The notes beneath the pieces are model-generated. The model did no database searches, was not told the DNA's origin, and saw only the letters and a program-made list of their open reading frames with translations. From NCBI RefSeq assembly GCF_900580675.1, contig NZ_UTBG01000041.1, positions 22,236 to 86,235 of the forward strand: DNA of 64,000 nucleotides, written 5' to 3'. Made by a program: the position numbers and the translations under genes. Positions within the stretch are counted from its first letter, which is position 1, and each line of letters begins with the position of its first letter. The stretch is from Pseudomonas viridiflava (GTDB lineage Bacteria > Pseudomonadota > Gammaproteobacteria > Pseudomonadales > Pseudomonadaceae). Shown piece by piece: positions 46,519-56,605 of this stretch.

Positions 46519-47314
46519 GGCGGCGATCCTTGGTATACCCGACTGCGGTGCGAGAGGCGCCATCGGCGGCCTGATGGGAAAAAATCGGTGTGCGTTTGAG
46601 CAACAGGCGCAGCGCCTGCCAGTAAATGGCGAGGCAGGTCTTGGCGGTCATCCAAGGAAACCGCCGCAGGTAACGGTGCAGGCTGGCGCGGGTCAGCGCT
46701 TCTTTTTGCAGGCTCAGGGTGGCGTCGAACACTTTGTGCTCGCCCTGCCAATCGGCCATGTGCACGCCGAGCCGGTCGGCGGGCGGGCTGAAGCTCATGC
46801 GGTATTCCAGGTCGCGCGGCAAAAACGGCGACACATGAAAGGCCTTGGCCACCGCGAAGTGCTGGTGTTCATCGGGACTGAGGGCCTGGGCCGGCAGCAC
46901 GTAGTGATAGCGCTCGCGCCATGGGGTGTTGGTCACTTCACACAGGATCGCGGCCAGTTGCCCGTCAGCCTCGAAACAGTAGAAGAAACTCACCGGATTA
47001 AAAGCCAGGCCCCAACTGCGGGCCTGGGTCAGCAGGCAGATAACGCCCTGGGGCGTTCGCCCCAGAGCCTTGCCGACTTCCTGGCGCACGGCATCGGTCA
47101 AGCTCATGCCGTGGCGCGTAAACTCACGCAGGTAATCCTGCTGGCGAAAACCGAAGGGCGCCAGGCGGCTCCTGCCGGCCAGGGGCGACAGCCCAAGCAC
47201 GTGGTCTTGCTCGCTTAAATCCAGGTACAGCAGGCCGATGCGGTAGCGGAAGGCGTGGGCCTTGGGCGCAAACCGGCGGTGGGCGATCCAGCCGCTGTAC
47301 AGGGCGCTGTTCAC
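46505..47314 (-). CDS. DUF1365 domain protein
   Basis: A 269-aa protein with ALYSGWIAHRRFAPKAHAFRYRIGLLYLDL at the start and VISLLTQARSWGLAFNPVSFFYCF-like and FHVSPFLPRDLEYR motifs (CFEADGQLAAILCEVTNTPWRERYHYVL), the signature of DUF1365. These proteins nearly always occur with a Cfa-like methyltransferase and a FAD oxidoreductase, so a role in lipid modification is inferred. GTG start at 47314 overlaps the preceding stop (GTGA). Confidence 0.9.
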   Translation of the reverse strand: MNSALYSGWIAHRRFAPKAHAFRYRIGLLYLDLSEQDHVLGLSPLAGRSRLAPFGFRQQDYLREFTRHGMSLTDAVRQEVGKALGRTPQGVICLLTQARSWGLAFNPVSFFYCFEADGQLAAILCEVTNTPWRERYHYVLPAQALSPDEHQHFAVAKAFHVSPFLPRDLEYRMSFSPPADRLGVHMADWQGEHKVFDATLSLQKEALTRASLHRYLRRFPWMTAKTCLAIYWQALRLLLKRTPIFSHQAADGASRTAVGYTKDRRHEIP

Positions 47315-48558
47315 AGGCTTTCCCCAAAGGCCTGGGCCACACGCAGGGCGCTGACCACGCCGTCTTCGTGGAAACCATTGGCCCAGTAGGCGCCGCAATA
47401 ATGGGTGTGCCGCGTACCGTTCAACTCTTCCCACCGGTTTTGCGCGGCCACGGCGGCCAGGCTGTATTGCGGGTGAGCGTAGGTGTAGCGGGCGAGCACC
47501 TTCAGCGGGTTGATCATCGACGTCTGGTTGAGGCTGACGCAAAAAGTGGTGGCGCTGTCGATGCCTTGCAGGATGTTCATGTCGTAGGTCACGGCGGCCT
47601 GGGTCTGCGCGTCGCCGCTCAGGCGGTAATTCCAGCTGGCCCAGGCCAGTTTGCGGTCCGGCAGCAGGCGGGTGTCGGTGTGCAGCACCACGTCGTTGTC
47701 GGCGTAGGGTAGGGCGCCGAGGATGTCCTGTTCGGCCTGGCTCGGGTCGCCGAGCAATGCCAGTGCCTGGTCGCTGTGGCAGGCGAACACCACCTTGTCG
47801 AACGCTTCGGTGCCGGCCGCGCTATGGATAACCACGCCCTCGGCATCACGCTCAACCAAATGCACCGGGCAATTGAGGCGGATCTGCTCGCGAAAGCTGC
47901 GGGTCAGCGGTTCGATATAGCTGCTGGAGCCGCCCTCGATCACACACCATTGCGGCCGGTTGCTCACCGACAGCAAACCGTGATTCTTGAAGAAGCGCAC
48001 AAAGAACTGCAACGGGAAACCGAGCATGTCCGCCAGGGACATCGACCAGATCGCCGCGCCCATCGGCACGATGTAATGCCGGATAAACCGTGGGCCGTAA
48101 CTCCCGGCTTCGAGGTAGTCGCCCAGGGTCATCTCGGCGCTGATGCGCTGCTCTTGCAGGTCCAGCGGCGCCTCGCGGTTGAAGCGCAGGATATCGCGCA
48201 ACATGCCCCAGAAGCCTGGCGACAGAATGTTACGGCGCTGGGCAAACAGGCTGTTAAGGTTGTTGCCGTTGTACTCGAAGCCAGCGTCCTGGTCGCACAC
48301 CGAAAAGCTCATTTCGGTAGGTTTGAACGTCACCCCGATTTGCCCCAGCAGGCGGATGAAGTTGGGGTAGGTCCAGTCGTTGAACACGATAAAACCGGTG
48401 TCCACCGCATAGCTTTTATCCTCGACGGTGACATTGACCGTATGGGTATGCCCGCCGATGCGCTCGCCGGCCTCGAACAGCACGATGTCGTGGCGCCGGC
48501 TGAGCAGGTAGGCGCTGGTGAGCCCGGCGATGCCGCTGCCGATAATGGCGACTTTCAC
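47311..48558 (-). CDS. FAD-dependent oxidoreductase (COG2907-type, amine-oxidase fold)
   Basis: A 415-aa flavoprotein: FAD dinucleotide-binding motif VAIIGSGIAGLTSAYLLSRR with EAGERIGGHTHTV, DTGFIVFNDWTYPNF, and C-terminal NGFHEDGVVSALRVAQAFGESL. Relatives sit beside cfa and DUF1365 genes and are induced by singlet oxygen in Rhodobacter (RSP_1090 type, from memory); they may desaturate or oxidise fatty acyl chains. The GTG start at 48558 begins exactly at the FAD motif and overlaps the SDR stop. Confidence 0.92.
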   Translation of the reverse strand: MKVAIIGSGIAGLTSAYLLSRRHDIVLFEAGERIGGHTHTVNVTVEDKSYAVDTGFIVFNDWTYPNFIRLLGQIGVTFKPTEMSFSVCDQDAGFEYNGNNLNSLFAQRRNILSPGFWGMLRDILRFNREAPLDLQEQRISAEMTLGDYLEAGSYGPRFIRHYIVPMGAAIWSMSLADMLGFPLQFFVRFFKNHGLLSVSNRPQWCVIEGGSSSYIEPLTRSFREQIRLNCPVHLVERDAEGVVIHSAAGTEAFDKVVFACHSDQALALLGDPSQAEQDILGALPYADNDVVLHTDTRLLPDRKLAWASWNYRLSGDAQTQAAVTYDMNILQGIDSATTFCVSLNQTSMINPLKVLARYTYAHPQYSLAAVAAQNRWEELNGTRHTHYCGAYWANGFHEDGVVSALRVAQAFGESL

Positions 48559-49337
48559 AGGTCGTCCTTCTGCGGTGGCGGGTTGCGCAGCATGCGCTTG
48601 CCGATGATCAGTTGCGCGCGGCCGGGCAGTTTCGACAGCGGCCACAGGGTGGCGATGAACAGCGCGGGAAAGGCGATTTCCAGCGGGCGTTTGTCCAGCT
48701 TGGCAAAAATATGCCGCGCGGCCTTGTCGGCAGACCAGCTCAGGGGCATCGGGAAGTCATTGCGTTCGGTCAGCGGCGTTTCGACAAAGCCCGGGCTGAT
48801 GACCGTAACGTCGATATTTTCCGGCGACAGGCTGATGCGCAGGGCTTCGAACAGGTAACGCAACCCGGCCTTGGACGCGCCATAGGCTTCCGCGCGCGGC
48901 ATCGGCAGGTAGGTCACGGCGCTCGCCACGCCCACCAGGTGCGGGGTACGCCCGGCACGCAACAACGGCAGCGCGGCCTCGATGCAATAACTGCTGGCGA
49001 GCAGGTTGGTGCGCACCACGTGTTCGACGATCGATGAGTCGAACTGCCGTGCGTCGACGTATTCACAGGTGCCGGCGTTGAGGATTACCGTGTCGACCGA
49101 ACCCCAGGCCTCAGCGATGTGCTCACCGATTTCGCGTACGGTCTGGCTGTTGGTGAGGTCCCCGGCCACCACCAGCACTTGCCCCGGAAAGCGCTGGGCG
49201 AGGGCTTCCAGCGGGCCTTTGCTACGTGAGCTGAGCGCCACGTGGGCGCCGCTGTTGAGCAGCTCCACGGCCAGCGAGGCGCCGATGCCACTGCTGGCGC
49301 CGGTCAACCAATAACGGCGAGGCGGTGTAAGGCTCAT
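48555..49337 (-). CDS. Short-chain dehydrogenase/reductase
   Basis: A 260-aa classical SDR: NAD(P) motif TGASSGIGASLAVELL, NAG motif VILNAGTCEYVDA, active-site Ser ...VASAVTYLP with YGASKAGLRYLFEALR (Tyr-x3-Lys). Substrate unknown; fits lipid-derived carbonyl chemistry in this operon. ATGA overlap with the NTF2-like gene upstream. Confidence 0.92.
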   Translation of the reverse strand: MSLTPPRRYWLTGASSGIGASLAVELLNSGAHVALSSRSKGPLEALAQRFPGQVLVVAGDLTNSQTVREIGEHIAEAWGSVDTVILNAGTCEYVDARQFDSSIVEHVVRTNLLASSYCIEAALPLLRAGRTPHLVGVASAVTYLPMPRAEAYGASKAGLRYLFEALRISLSPENIDVTVISPGFVETPLTERNDFPMPLSWSADKAARHIFAKLDKRPLEIAFPALFIATLWPLSKLPGRAQLIIGKRMLRNPPPQKDDL

Positions 49338-49759
49338 CCCATTCTCCTTTTCAACCAGCTGATAACGCGGCCGAGGACCGGCAGGTGTTCATAGAGCAGG
49401 GCGCCGGCATCGAAATAATCACGATGGCGGTACACCTTGTTGTCGCGCCAAAGCAGGTGCGAGCAGCCTTCCACCCGGATCACCTTGCCGTTGGCCAGGC
49501 GCGGGTGGCAAAAACTCATTTTCCAGCGCAGGTAGCCCTCGCCTTCGGCGATCTGGTCGAACCCGTGGAAGTCGAAACGCAGCTGGCTGACGTTGCCGTA
49601 CAGCTCGGCAAAGTACTGGTGCAGCGCCGGCAGGCCGTGCACTTCGTGCAGCGGGTCGGTGAAGGCAATGTCCTTGCTGTAGAGGCTGTCGAGCAGCTGC
49701 AGGTTGTGCTTGTCCAGCGTGGCGAAGGCCTGGGCGAAGCGGCGCAGGAAGTCACTCAT
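49334..49759 (-). CDS. NTF2-like (SnoaL-type) protein
   Basis: A 141-aa small alpha+beta barrel protein (FLRRFAQAFATLDKHNLQLLDSLYSKDIAFTDPLHEVHG, then WKMSFCHPRL and EGCSHLLWRDNKVYRHRDYFDAG). The pattern is that of the nuclear transport factor 2-like/SnoaL family, enzymes or binding proteins with a deep pocket. Overlaps photolyase stop and SDR start; function unknown. Confidence 0.86.
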   Translation of the reverse strand: MSDFLRRFAQAFATLDKHNLQLLDSLYSKDIAFTDPLHEVHGLPALHQYFAELYGNVSQLRFDFHGFDQIAEGEGYLRWKMSFCHPRLANGKVIRVEGCSHLLWRDNKVYRHRDYFDAGALLYEHLPVLGRVISWLKRRMG

Positions 49760-51194
49760 GCTCAGCCACCTCCTGACGAGAAGGCAGGCTGCGGAAGGCG
49801 GCCAGGGCGCGTTCGCGGGATTTTTTCAGGTCGACGATGGCGCGCGGGTAGTCCGCCACGCCGAACAGGCCGCCGACCGCGTCGGGGTTGTGCACTTCCT
49901 TTTTATTCAGCCCGGCCAGCTCCGGCAGCCAGTGCTTGATAAACACGCCTTCGCCGTCGAATTTTTCCGACTGGCTCAGCGGGCTGAAAATCCGGAAGTA
50001 CGGCGCAGAGTCGGTGCCGGTAGACGAGCTCCACTGCCAGCCGCCGTTGTTGGCCGCCAGGTCGCCATCGATCAAGTGGCGCATGAAGAAGCGCTCACCC
50101 TCGCGCCAGTCGATCAGCAGGTTCTTGGTCAGGAACATCGCCACCACCATGCGCAGGCGGTTGTGCATCCAGCCGGTTTCCAGCAGTTGGCGCATCGCCG
50201 CGTCGATGATCGGCAGGCCGGTGCGCGCTTCCTGCCAGGCGGCGAGGTCTTTGGGGGCATTGCGCCAGGCCACCGCCTCGGTCTCGGGGCGAAAGGCGCG
50301 GTGCCGGGAAACCCGCGGGTAGCCGACCAGAATGTGCTTGTAGAACTCACGCCACAGCAGCTCGTTGATCCAGGTGATGGCGCCGATGTCGCCACTTTCA
50401 AACTCGCCCCGGTTGGTTTGCAACGCGGCATGCAGGCACTGGCGCGGCGATACCACGCCCGCCGCGAGGTAGGCGGAAAGCTGGCTGGTGCCGGGCTTGG
50501 CCGGGAAGTCGCGTTCGTCTTTGTAGTAGCTGATCTGCTGGTCGGCAAAGGCCTCCAGGCGGCGGCGGGCCTCGTCTTCACCGGCGGGCCACAGGGCGCG
50601 CAAGGTGTCGCTGGGCGGGGCAAACCCTTCGACCTGTTGCGGGATCGAATCGCTTTTCAGCGTGATCGGCTGCTGCGCCTTGGGCGTCGCAACCAGGCGC
50701 GGCAAGGCGCTGTGCAGGCGGGTGTAGCACACCTTGCGGAACTGGCTGAATACCTGGAAGTAGGTGCCAGTCTTGGTCAGCACACTGCCCGGCTGGAAAA
50801 ACAGTTGGTCCAGGTAGCTGTGGAAGGTCACGCCTTCGGCTTCCAGCGCCTTGGCCACCGCCTTGTCGCGACGGCTTTCGTGGATGCCGTATTCCTCGTT
50901 GACGTGCACCGACTCCGCCGACAGCTCGGCGCACAGTTTGCCGAGTACGGCGGGCGCCTGGTCCCAGGTCGCCGCGTGGCGGATCAGCAACGGGATGTTC
51001 AGTTCGCCCAGCGCCTGGCTCAGGCGCTGCAGGTTGCGCAGCCAGAAGTCGATTTTGCACGGCGCATCATCGTGGGCCAGCCATTGTTCTGGCGTGATCA
51101 GGAACACGGCCGCAACCGGGCCTCGCTGGCAGGCGGCGGCCAGGGCGGTGTTGTCGTGTAGGCGCAGGTCGGTGCGCAGCCAGATCAAGTGCAT
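49752..51194 (-). CDS. phrB: Deoxyribodipyrimidine photolyase (class I CPD)
   Basis: A 480-aa light-driven DNA repair enzyme. N-terminal antenna-cofactor domain (MHLIWLRTDLRLHDNTALAAAC), C-terminal FAD domain with TSQLSAYLAAGVVSPRQCL, WINELLWREFYKHIL, GLPIIDAAMRQLLETGWMHNRLRM and NNGGWQWSSSTGTDSAPYFRIFSP. Class I motifs and the Trp electron-transfer residues are visible. Directly followed by the NTF2-like gene and preceded (1 bp) by the MerR regulator. Confidence 0.97.
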   Translation of the reverse strand: MHLIWLRTDLRLHDNTALAAACQRGPVAAVFLITPEQWLAHDDAPCKIDFWLRNLQRLSQALGELNIPLLIRHAATWDQAPAVLGKLCAELSAESVHVNEEYGIHESRRDKAVAKALEAEGVTFHSYLDQLFFQPGSVLTKTGTYFQVFSQFRKVCYTRLHSALPRLVATPKAQQPITLKSDSIPQQVEGFAPPSDTLRALWPAGEDEARRRLEAFADQQISYYKDERDFPAKPGTSQLSAYLAAGVVSPRQCLHAALQTNRGEFESGDIGAITWINELLWREFYKHILVGYPRVSRHRAFRPETEAVAWRNAPKDLAAWQEARTGLPIIDAAMRQLLETGWMHNRLRMVVAMFLTKNLLIDWREGERFFMRHLIDGDLAANNGGWQWSSSTGTDSAPYFRIFSPLSQSEKFDGEGVFIKHWLPELAGLNKKEVHNPDAVGGLFGVADYPRAIVDLKKSRERALAAFRSLPSRQEVAEHE

Positions 51195-52124
51195 TTAAAG
51201 AAGTCCACGCTGGATCAGTATCTGATGGGCCGACAACGGGTCTTCGGCCACGAACAATTCAGGGGTGTCACGGGTTAATACGGCCAGCTCTGCCTGATGG
51301 ATGCATACCGTTGGTCCGACGATTAACTTTGGGCAATCCACGCCACTCAGAAGTTTTGCGAGCGCCGACAAATGGAGGGCCTTGCTTGAATACAGCAGCA
51401 CCGCCCGTGGTTTCAGGTGCTCCACTGCCAGCGCCAGTTCGCCGGTGGGCAGCGGCCAGTCGAAGACTTCCACTGGGCAGTCGGCGCTGCTGGCCAGCCA
51501 GGCGCTGAGCCACAGGTGTGGCTCCAGGGGCAGGTCGGACTGGTTGATCAGCAGCAGCGGCGCGCCCTGCAGTTGGCGGTTGTTGTGGTAAATGCGTGCG
51601 CCAAACTTGCTGCGCAGCCACGACAGGAAAAACACCCGCTCCATCTGCGCGCCGAACTGGCCCTGCCAGCGTTGCTCCAGCTCCTGAAGCAACGGCAGCA
51701 ACAGTTGCTCGCACAAGGTGCGCGGCGGGTAGAGCGCCATGGCCTGGTTGAAGGCGTCGTCGACCCGGCGCTCGGTCAAGTCGCTGATGGCGCTTACCAG
51801 GTTCTGGCGCAGGGCATGCCACTCGTTCTCGACCGGGTCGGGGAGGGGCAGGGCTGAGTCGATCAGGCCTTTGACCTGGCTGACCGGCACGCCACGGTTG
51901 AGCCAGGTCAGGATGGTATGGATGCGTTGCACATGTTCGGCGTTGAACAGCCGATGCCCCTTGGGCGTGCGCTGGGGCACGATCAGGCCGTAGCGGCGTT
52001 CCCAGGCGCGCAGGGTCACGGCGTTGACGCCGGTCTGGCGCGCCACTTCGCGAATCGGCAGCCAGCCGTCTTCGAGGGCTTGGGCGATGTCTTCCTCGGG
52101 TTCGTCTTGCAGGGCAGTTTTCAT
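51195..52124 (-). CDS. MerR-family photo-response regulator, class II LitR (PplR1-like)
   Basis: A 309-aa protein with an N-terminal MerR helix-turn-helix (WLPIREVARQTGVNAVTLRAWERRYGLIVPQRTPKGHRLFN) and a C-terminal part shaped like the CarH/LitR helical-plus-B12 fold (VVSAISDLTERRVDDAFNQAM). The cobalamin-binding DxHxxG motif is not present, which is the mark of class II LitR proteins such as PplR1 of P. putida. Those work with a LOV photoreceptor to derepress photolyase, cfa and related genes; a LOV gene is not in this window. Two sets of matching operators lie upstream of the operon. Confidence 0.87.
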   Translation of the reverse strand: MKTALQDEPEEDIAQALEDGWLPIREVARQTGVNAVTLRAWERRYGLIVPQRTPKGHRLFNAEHVQRIHTILTWLNRGVPVSQVKGLIDSALPLPDPVENEWHALRQNLVSAISDLTERRVDDAFNQAMALYPPRTLCEQLLLPLLQELEQRWQGQFGAQMERVFFLSWLRSKFGARIYHNNRQLQGAPLLLINQSDLPLEPHLWLSAWLASSADCPVEVFDWPLPTGELALAVEHLKPRAVLLYSSKALHLSALAKLLSGVDCPKLIVGPTVCIHQAELAVLTRDTPELFVAEDPLSAHQILIQRGLL

Positions 52125-52127
52125 AAG

Positions 52128-53093
52128 TTAGATCGCGTTTCGCAGGCTGAGATTTTCCGGGTGCGGTTGCAGGTAGGCCTGCTGTGCGATATAGCGGTCC
52201 GGGTGTTGGCGAAAATGATGTTTGAGCAGGGTCAGCGGCACTACCAGCGGCACGATGCCCTGGTGGTATTGACCGATCACGGTCTGCATTTCCTGTTTGT
52301 CATCGGCGGTGATGGCCTGCTTGAGGTAGCCGCTGATGTGTTGCAGCACGTTCGTGTGAGTGCCGCGTGTGGCGCATTTTTTCAGGCCGGTCATCAAGTC
52401 GCTGAAATAGCAGGCGGCCAGTTCCTCGAGCTGGGTGGCCTTGCTCATGCTGCCCAGCAAGTGACCGAGGCTTTTGTAATGCGCCGGGCTGTGGGCCATC
52501 AGCAGGTATTTGTAGCGCGAATGGAAGGCCAGCAGGCGGTGCCGGGTCAGGCCCTCGGCCAGCAGCTGCTGCCAGCTGGCGTACACGAACACACGCGTCA
52601 GGAAGTTTTCCCGCAGCACAGGGTCATTCAGCCGACCGTCTTCTTCCACCGGCAGGTTGGGGTGGCGGGCGCAGAATGCCTGGGCATAAATGCCGCGCCC
52701 GCCGCCATCCACCGGCGTGCCGTTGTCGCGGTAGACCTTGACCCGCTCCAGGCCACAGGACGGCGACTTCTGCATAAAGATATAGCCGCAAAGGTCGGTG
52801 TGTTCGCTGGCCATCTGCTGGCCATAGTCGTCCAGCGGCTGGGTGACATTCAGCTCGCGGTGCACAGTACCCACGGCTTGCGGGTGGGCCGGGTCGCCTA
52901 CCAGGCGGATCGGTTCGCGGGGGATGCCCAGGCCGATTGCGACTTCGGGGCACAGTGGCACGAAGTCGAAGTAGTCGGCGAGGGTGTGACTGCAGAGCAG
53001 TGATTGTTTATGTCCGCCGTTGAAACGCACGTTCTCGCCGAGCAGGCAGGCGCTGATGGCGATCTTTGGCTTACCGGTGCTGGACATGAGCAA
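52128..53093 (-). CDS. YbgA-type protein (DUF523 + DUF1722)
   Basis: A 321-aa two-domain protein. DUF523 (IAISACLLGENVRFNGGHKQS... FMQKSPSCGLERVKVYRDNG, with conserved Cys) fills residues ~10-150; DUF1722 (LLMAHSPAHYKSLGHLLGSM) lies at ~200-310. Often adjacent to phrB in proteobacteria, including E. coli ybgA-phrB. Function unknown, thiol chemistry likely. First gene of the operon under the PplR-type boxes. Confidence 0.9.
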   Translation of the reverse strand: MLMSSTGKPKIAISACLLGENVRFNGGHKQSLLCSHTLADYFDFVPLCPEVAIGLGIPREPIRLVGDPAHPQAVGTVHRELNVTQPLDDYGQQMASEHTDLCGYIFMQKSPSCGLERVKVYRDNGTPVDGGGRGIYAQAFCARHPNLPVEEDGRLNDPVLRENFLTRVFVYASWQQLLAEGLTRHRLLAFHSRYKYLLMAHSPAHYKSLGHLLGSMSKATQLEELAACYFSDLMTGLKKCATRGTHTNVLQHISGYLKQAITADDKQEMQTVIGQYHQGIVPLVVPLTLLKHHFRQHPDRYIAQQAYLQPHPENLSLRNAI

Positions 53094-53109
53094 ACCTCTG
53101 CAAGATTCC

Positions 53110-53183
53110 TGTACAAAATCGAAAGTCTGTACAACTAAATCTCATCATAGGTTTGATGCTGTACAAGTCAAATATTTTGTACA
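53110..53183 (-). promoter_or_regulatory. Photo-response promoter with two TGTACA-N12-TGTACA operators
   Basis: Two perfect direct-repeat boxes TGTACA-N12-TGTACA occur at 53110-53133 and 53160-53183. They fit the PplR1 consensus T(G/A)TACA-N12-TGTA(C/T)A recalled for P. putida. On the minus strand a strong sigma-70 promoter lies among them: TTGACT (-35, within the second box), 16-bp spacer, TATGAT (-10, 53144-53149), driving ybgA-merR-phrB and onward. A repressor on the upstream box would cover the -35 element. Confidence 0.85.
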
Positions 53184-53200
53184 AGTATTTGCGGGCGGCG

Positions 53201-54429
<1,229 letters not shown>

Positions 54430-54448
54430 CTACGCCGACACCAATAGC

Positions 54449-54472
54449 TGTACAATATTGTTTTTTGGTATA
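54449..54472 (-). promoter_or_regulatory. Third PplR-type box, upstream of the renalase-like gene
   Basis: TGTACA-N12-GGTATA (plus-strand reading) differs from T(G/A)TACA-N12-TGTA(C/T)A at one base. On the minus strand TTGTAC, 17 bp, TAGTCT is a possible promoter for the FAD oxidoreductase, 50 bp downstream. It lies between divergent genes. Confidence 0.6.
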
Positions 54473-54623
54473 AGTTTTGGCGTGCCTGTTCTAACGGCCA
54501 GTTCCAGCGGCGTGACCTATGGTTAAAGCTGAGGCTTCAATAAAAGCCACGCCCGATTACAAATGATCCCTGCTTATAAAATAGACCAGTGATGGGCGGC
54601 GAACGTTACATGAGGAGGATCCC

Positions 54624-55523
54624 ATGCACATTTTGCTGACCGGCGGTACGGGTTTGATCGGCCGCCAACTCTGCCGGCACTGGCTTGCCCAGGGCCATCG
54701 CCTGACGGTGTTGAGTCGCCACCCGGAACACGTCGCCAGGCTTTGCGGCGATCACGTGCTCGGCGTGGGTAGCTTGCAGGAGGTGATCGGCCCGGTGGAC
54801 GCGGTGATCAACCTGGCCGGCGCACCGATTGCGGATCGCCCATGGACGCACAAGCGTAAGGCGCTGTTGTGGAGCAGCCGCATCAGCTTCACCGAAACCC
54901 TGCTGGCGTGGCTTCAAGGCCTGGAGCAGAAACCGGCGGTGTTGATCTCCGGTTCTGCGGTGGGTTGGTACGGTGACGGTGGCGAGCGTGAGCTGACCGA
55001 AGCCAGCGGCCCGGTGCAGGACGATTTCCCCAGCCAGTTGTGCATTGCCTGGGAAGAAACCGCCCAGCGTGCCGAAACCTTGGGCATTCGTGTGGTGCTG
55101 GTGCGTACCGGCCTAGTGCTGGCGGCGGAGGGCGGCTTTTTGTCGCGGCTGTTGCTGCCGTTCAAACTTGCGCTGGGCGGGCCTATCGGCAATGGTCGGC
55201 AGTGGATGCCATGGGTGCATATAAAAGATCAAATCGGCCTGATTGATTTTCTTCTGCACAAGCCCGACGCCAGCGGTCCTTATAATGCCTGCGCGCCGCA
55301 CCCGGTGCGCAATCGCGAGTTTGCCAAGACGTTGGGCCAGGTGTTGCACCGCCCGGCGTTCATGCCGATGCCGGCCTTTGCGTTGAAGGTCGGTTTGGGC
55401 GAGTTGTCCGGGTTGTTGCTGGGCGGGCAGAAGGCGCTGCCCGAGCGTTTGCAGGCTGCGGGTTTCACTTTCCAGTTCACTGAGTTGCGTGCGGCCTTGG
55501 ACGACTTGTCCAGCCGCCTCTAG
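54624..55523 (+). CDS. TIGR01777 family NAD-dependent epimerase-like protein (YfcH)
   Basis: A 299-aa extended-SDR protein: [53 protein letters not shown], and [19 protein letters not shown] with C-terminal DUF1731 ([21 protein letters not shown]). In P. aeruginosa the equivalent also precedes hemH. Role unknown. GAGGAGG-like site just before the ATG. 14 bp upstream of hemH. Confidence 0.93.
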   Translation: MHILLTGGTGLIGRQLCRHWLAQGHRLTVLSRHPEHVARLCGDHVLGVGSLQEVIGPVDAVINLAGAPIADRPWTHKRKALLWSSRISFTETLLAWLQGLEQKPAVLISGSAVGWYGDGGERELTEASGPVQDDFPSQLCIAWEETAQRAETLGIRVVLVRTGLVLAAEGGFLSRLLLPFKLALGGPIGNGRQWMPWVHIKDQIGLIDFLLHKPDASGPYNACAPHPVRNREFAKTLGQVLHRPAFMPMPAFALKVGLGELSGLLLGGQKALPERLQAAGFTFQFTELRAALDDLSSRL

Positions 55524-55537
55524 AGATAGGATGTTGC

Positions 55538-56563
55538 ATGACGGATCACGCGTTGTTACTGGTTAACCTGGGCTCACCGGCGTCCACTTCGGTGGCCGAT
55601 GTGCGCAGCTACCTCAATCAGTTCCTGATGGACCCTTATGTAATCGACCTGCCGTGGCCGGTGCGGCGTTTGCTGGTGTCGCTGATCCTGATCAAGCGCC
55701 CGGAGCAGTCGGCACACGCCTACGCCTCCATTTGGTGGGACGAGGGCTCGCCGCTGGTAGTCCTCAGCCGCCGCCTGCAACAGCAGATGACCGCGCAATG
55801 GACCCAGGGCCCGGTTGAATTGGCGATGCGCTACGGCGAGCCGTCGATTGAAACCACGCTGGCCCGCCTGGCTGCCCAGGGCATTCAAAAGGTCACCTTG
55901 GCGCCTTTGTACCCGCAGTTTGCCGACAGCACCGTGACCACGGTGATTGAAGAAGCGCGGCGCGTGGTGCGCGACAAAAAGCTCAATGTGCAATTCTCGA
56001 TCCTGCAGCCGTTCTACGACCAGCCGGAATACCTCGACGCCCTGGCGCAGAGCGCGCGCGCGTATGTGGAGCAGGATTACGACCATCTGCTGCTGAGTTT
56101 CCATGGTCTGCCGGAGCGCCACCTGACCAAGCTCGACCCCACCGGCCAGCATTGCTTCAAGGATGCCGACTGCTGCAAGAACGCCTCTGCCGAGGTGCTC
56201 GCTACGTGCTATCGCGCGCAATGCTTCAGCGTCGCCCGCGATTTTGCCGAGCGTCTGGGCCTTCCGGAAGGCAAGTGGTCGGTGGCCTTCCAGTCGCGCC
56301 TGGGCCGCGCCAAGTGGATCGAACCCTATACCGAAGCGCGCCTGGAGGCGCTGGCCCAGCAAGGCGTGAAAAAGCTGCTGGTGATGTGCCCGGCGTTTGT
56401 CGCCGACTGCATCGAGACCCTGGAAGAGATCGGTGATCGCGGCCTGGAGCAGTTCCGCGAGGCGGGCGGCGAGGAATTGGTGCTGGTGCCTTGCCTGAAT
56501 GATGACCCGCAGTGGGCGGCGGCGCTTAATACCTTGTGCGAAAGAGCGCCCTTGGCGCTGTAA
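55538..56563 (+). CDS. hemH: Ferrochelatase
   Basis: A 341-aa enzyme inserting Fe(II) into protoporphyrin [39 protein letters not shown], catalytic His in [13 protein letters not shown], then a Cys-rich stretch (HCFKDADCC), [16 protein letters not shown] and [15 protein letters not shown]. Operon with the upstream epimerase. Confidence 0.97.
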   Translation: MTDHALLLVNLGSPASTSVADVRSYLNQFLMDPYVIDLPWPVRRLLVSLILIKRPEQSAHAYASIWWDEGSPLVVLSRRLQQQMTAQWTQGPVELAMRYGEPSIETTLARLAAQGIQKVTLAPLYPQFADSTVTTVIEEARRVVRDKKLNVQFSILQPFYDQPEYLDALAQSARAYVEQDYDHLLLSFHGLPERHLTKLDPTGQHCFKDADCCKNASAEVLATCYRAQCFSVARDFAERLGLPEGKWSVAFQSRLGRAKWIEPYTEARLEALAQQGVKKLLVMCPAFVADCIETLEEIGDRGLEQFREAGGEELVLVPCLNDDPQWAAALNTLCERAPLAL

Positions 56564-56594
56564 ATGTGGAAGAGAGCAAGCCCGCTCCCACATT
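56564..56594. repeat. REP-type hairpin
   Basis: AATGTGGAAGAGAGC-AAG-CCCGCTCCCACATT, an imperfect palindrome of the same REP family, placed right after the hemH stop between two convergent genes; may serve as bidirectional terminator. Confidence 0.8.
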
Positions 56595-56605
56595 TTCGAT
56601 TGCGT

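Noticed and set aside
49704..51161. A 485-codon plus-strand frame
   Set aside because: Antisense to photolyase; no recognisable motif.
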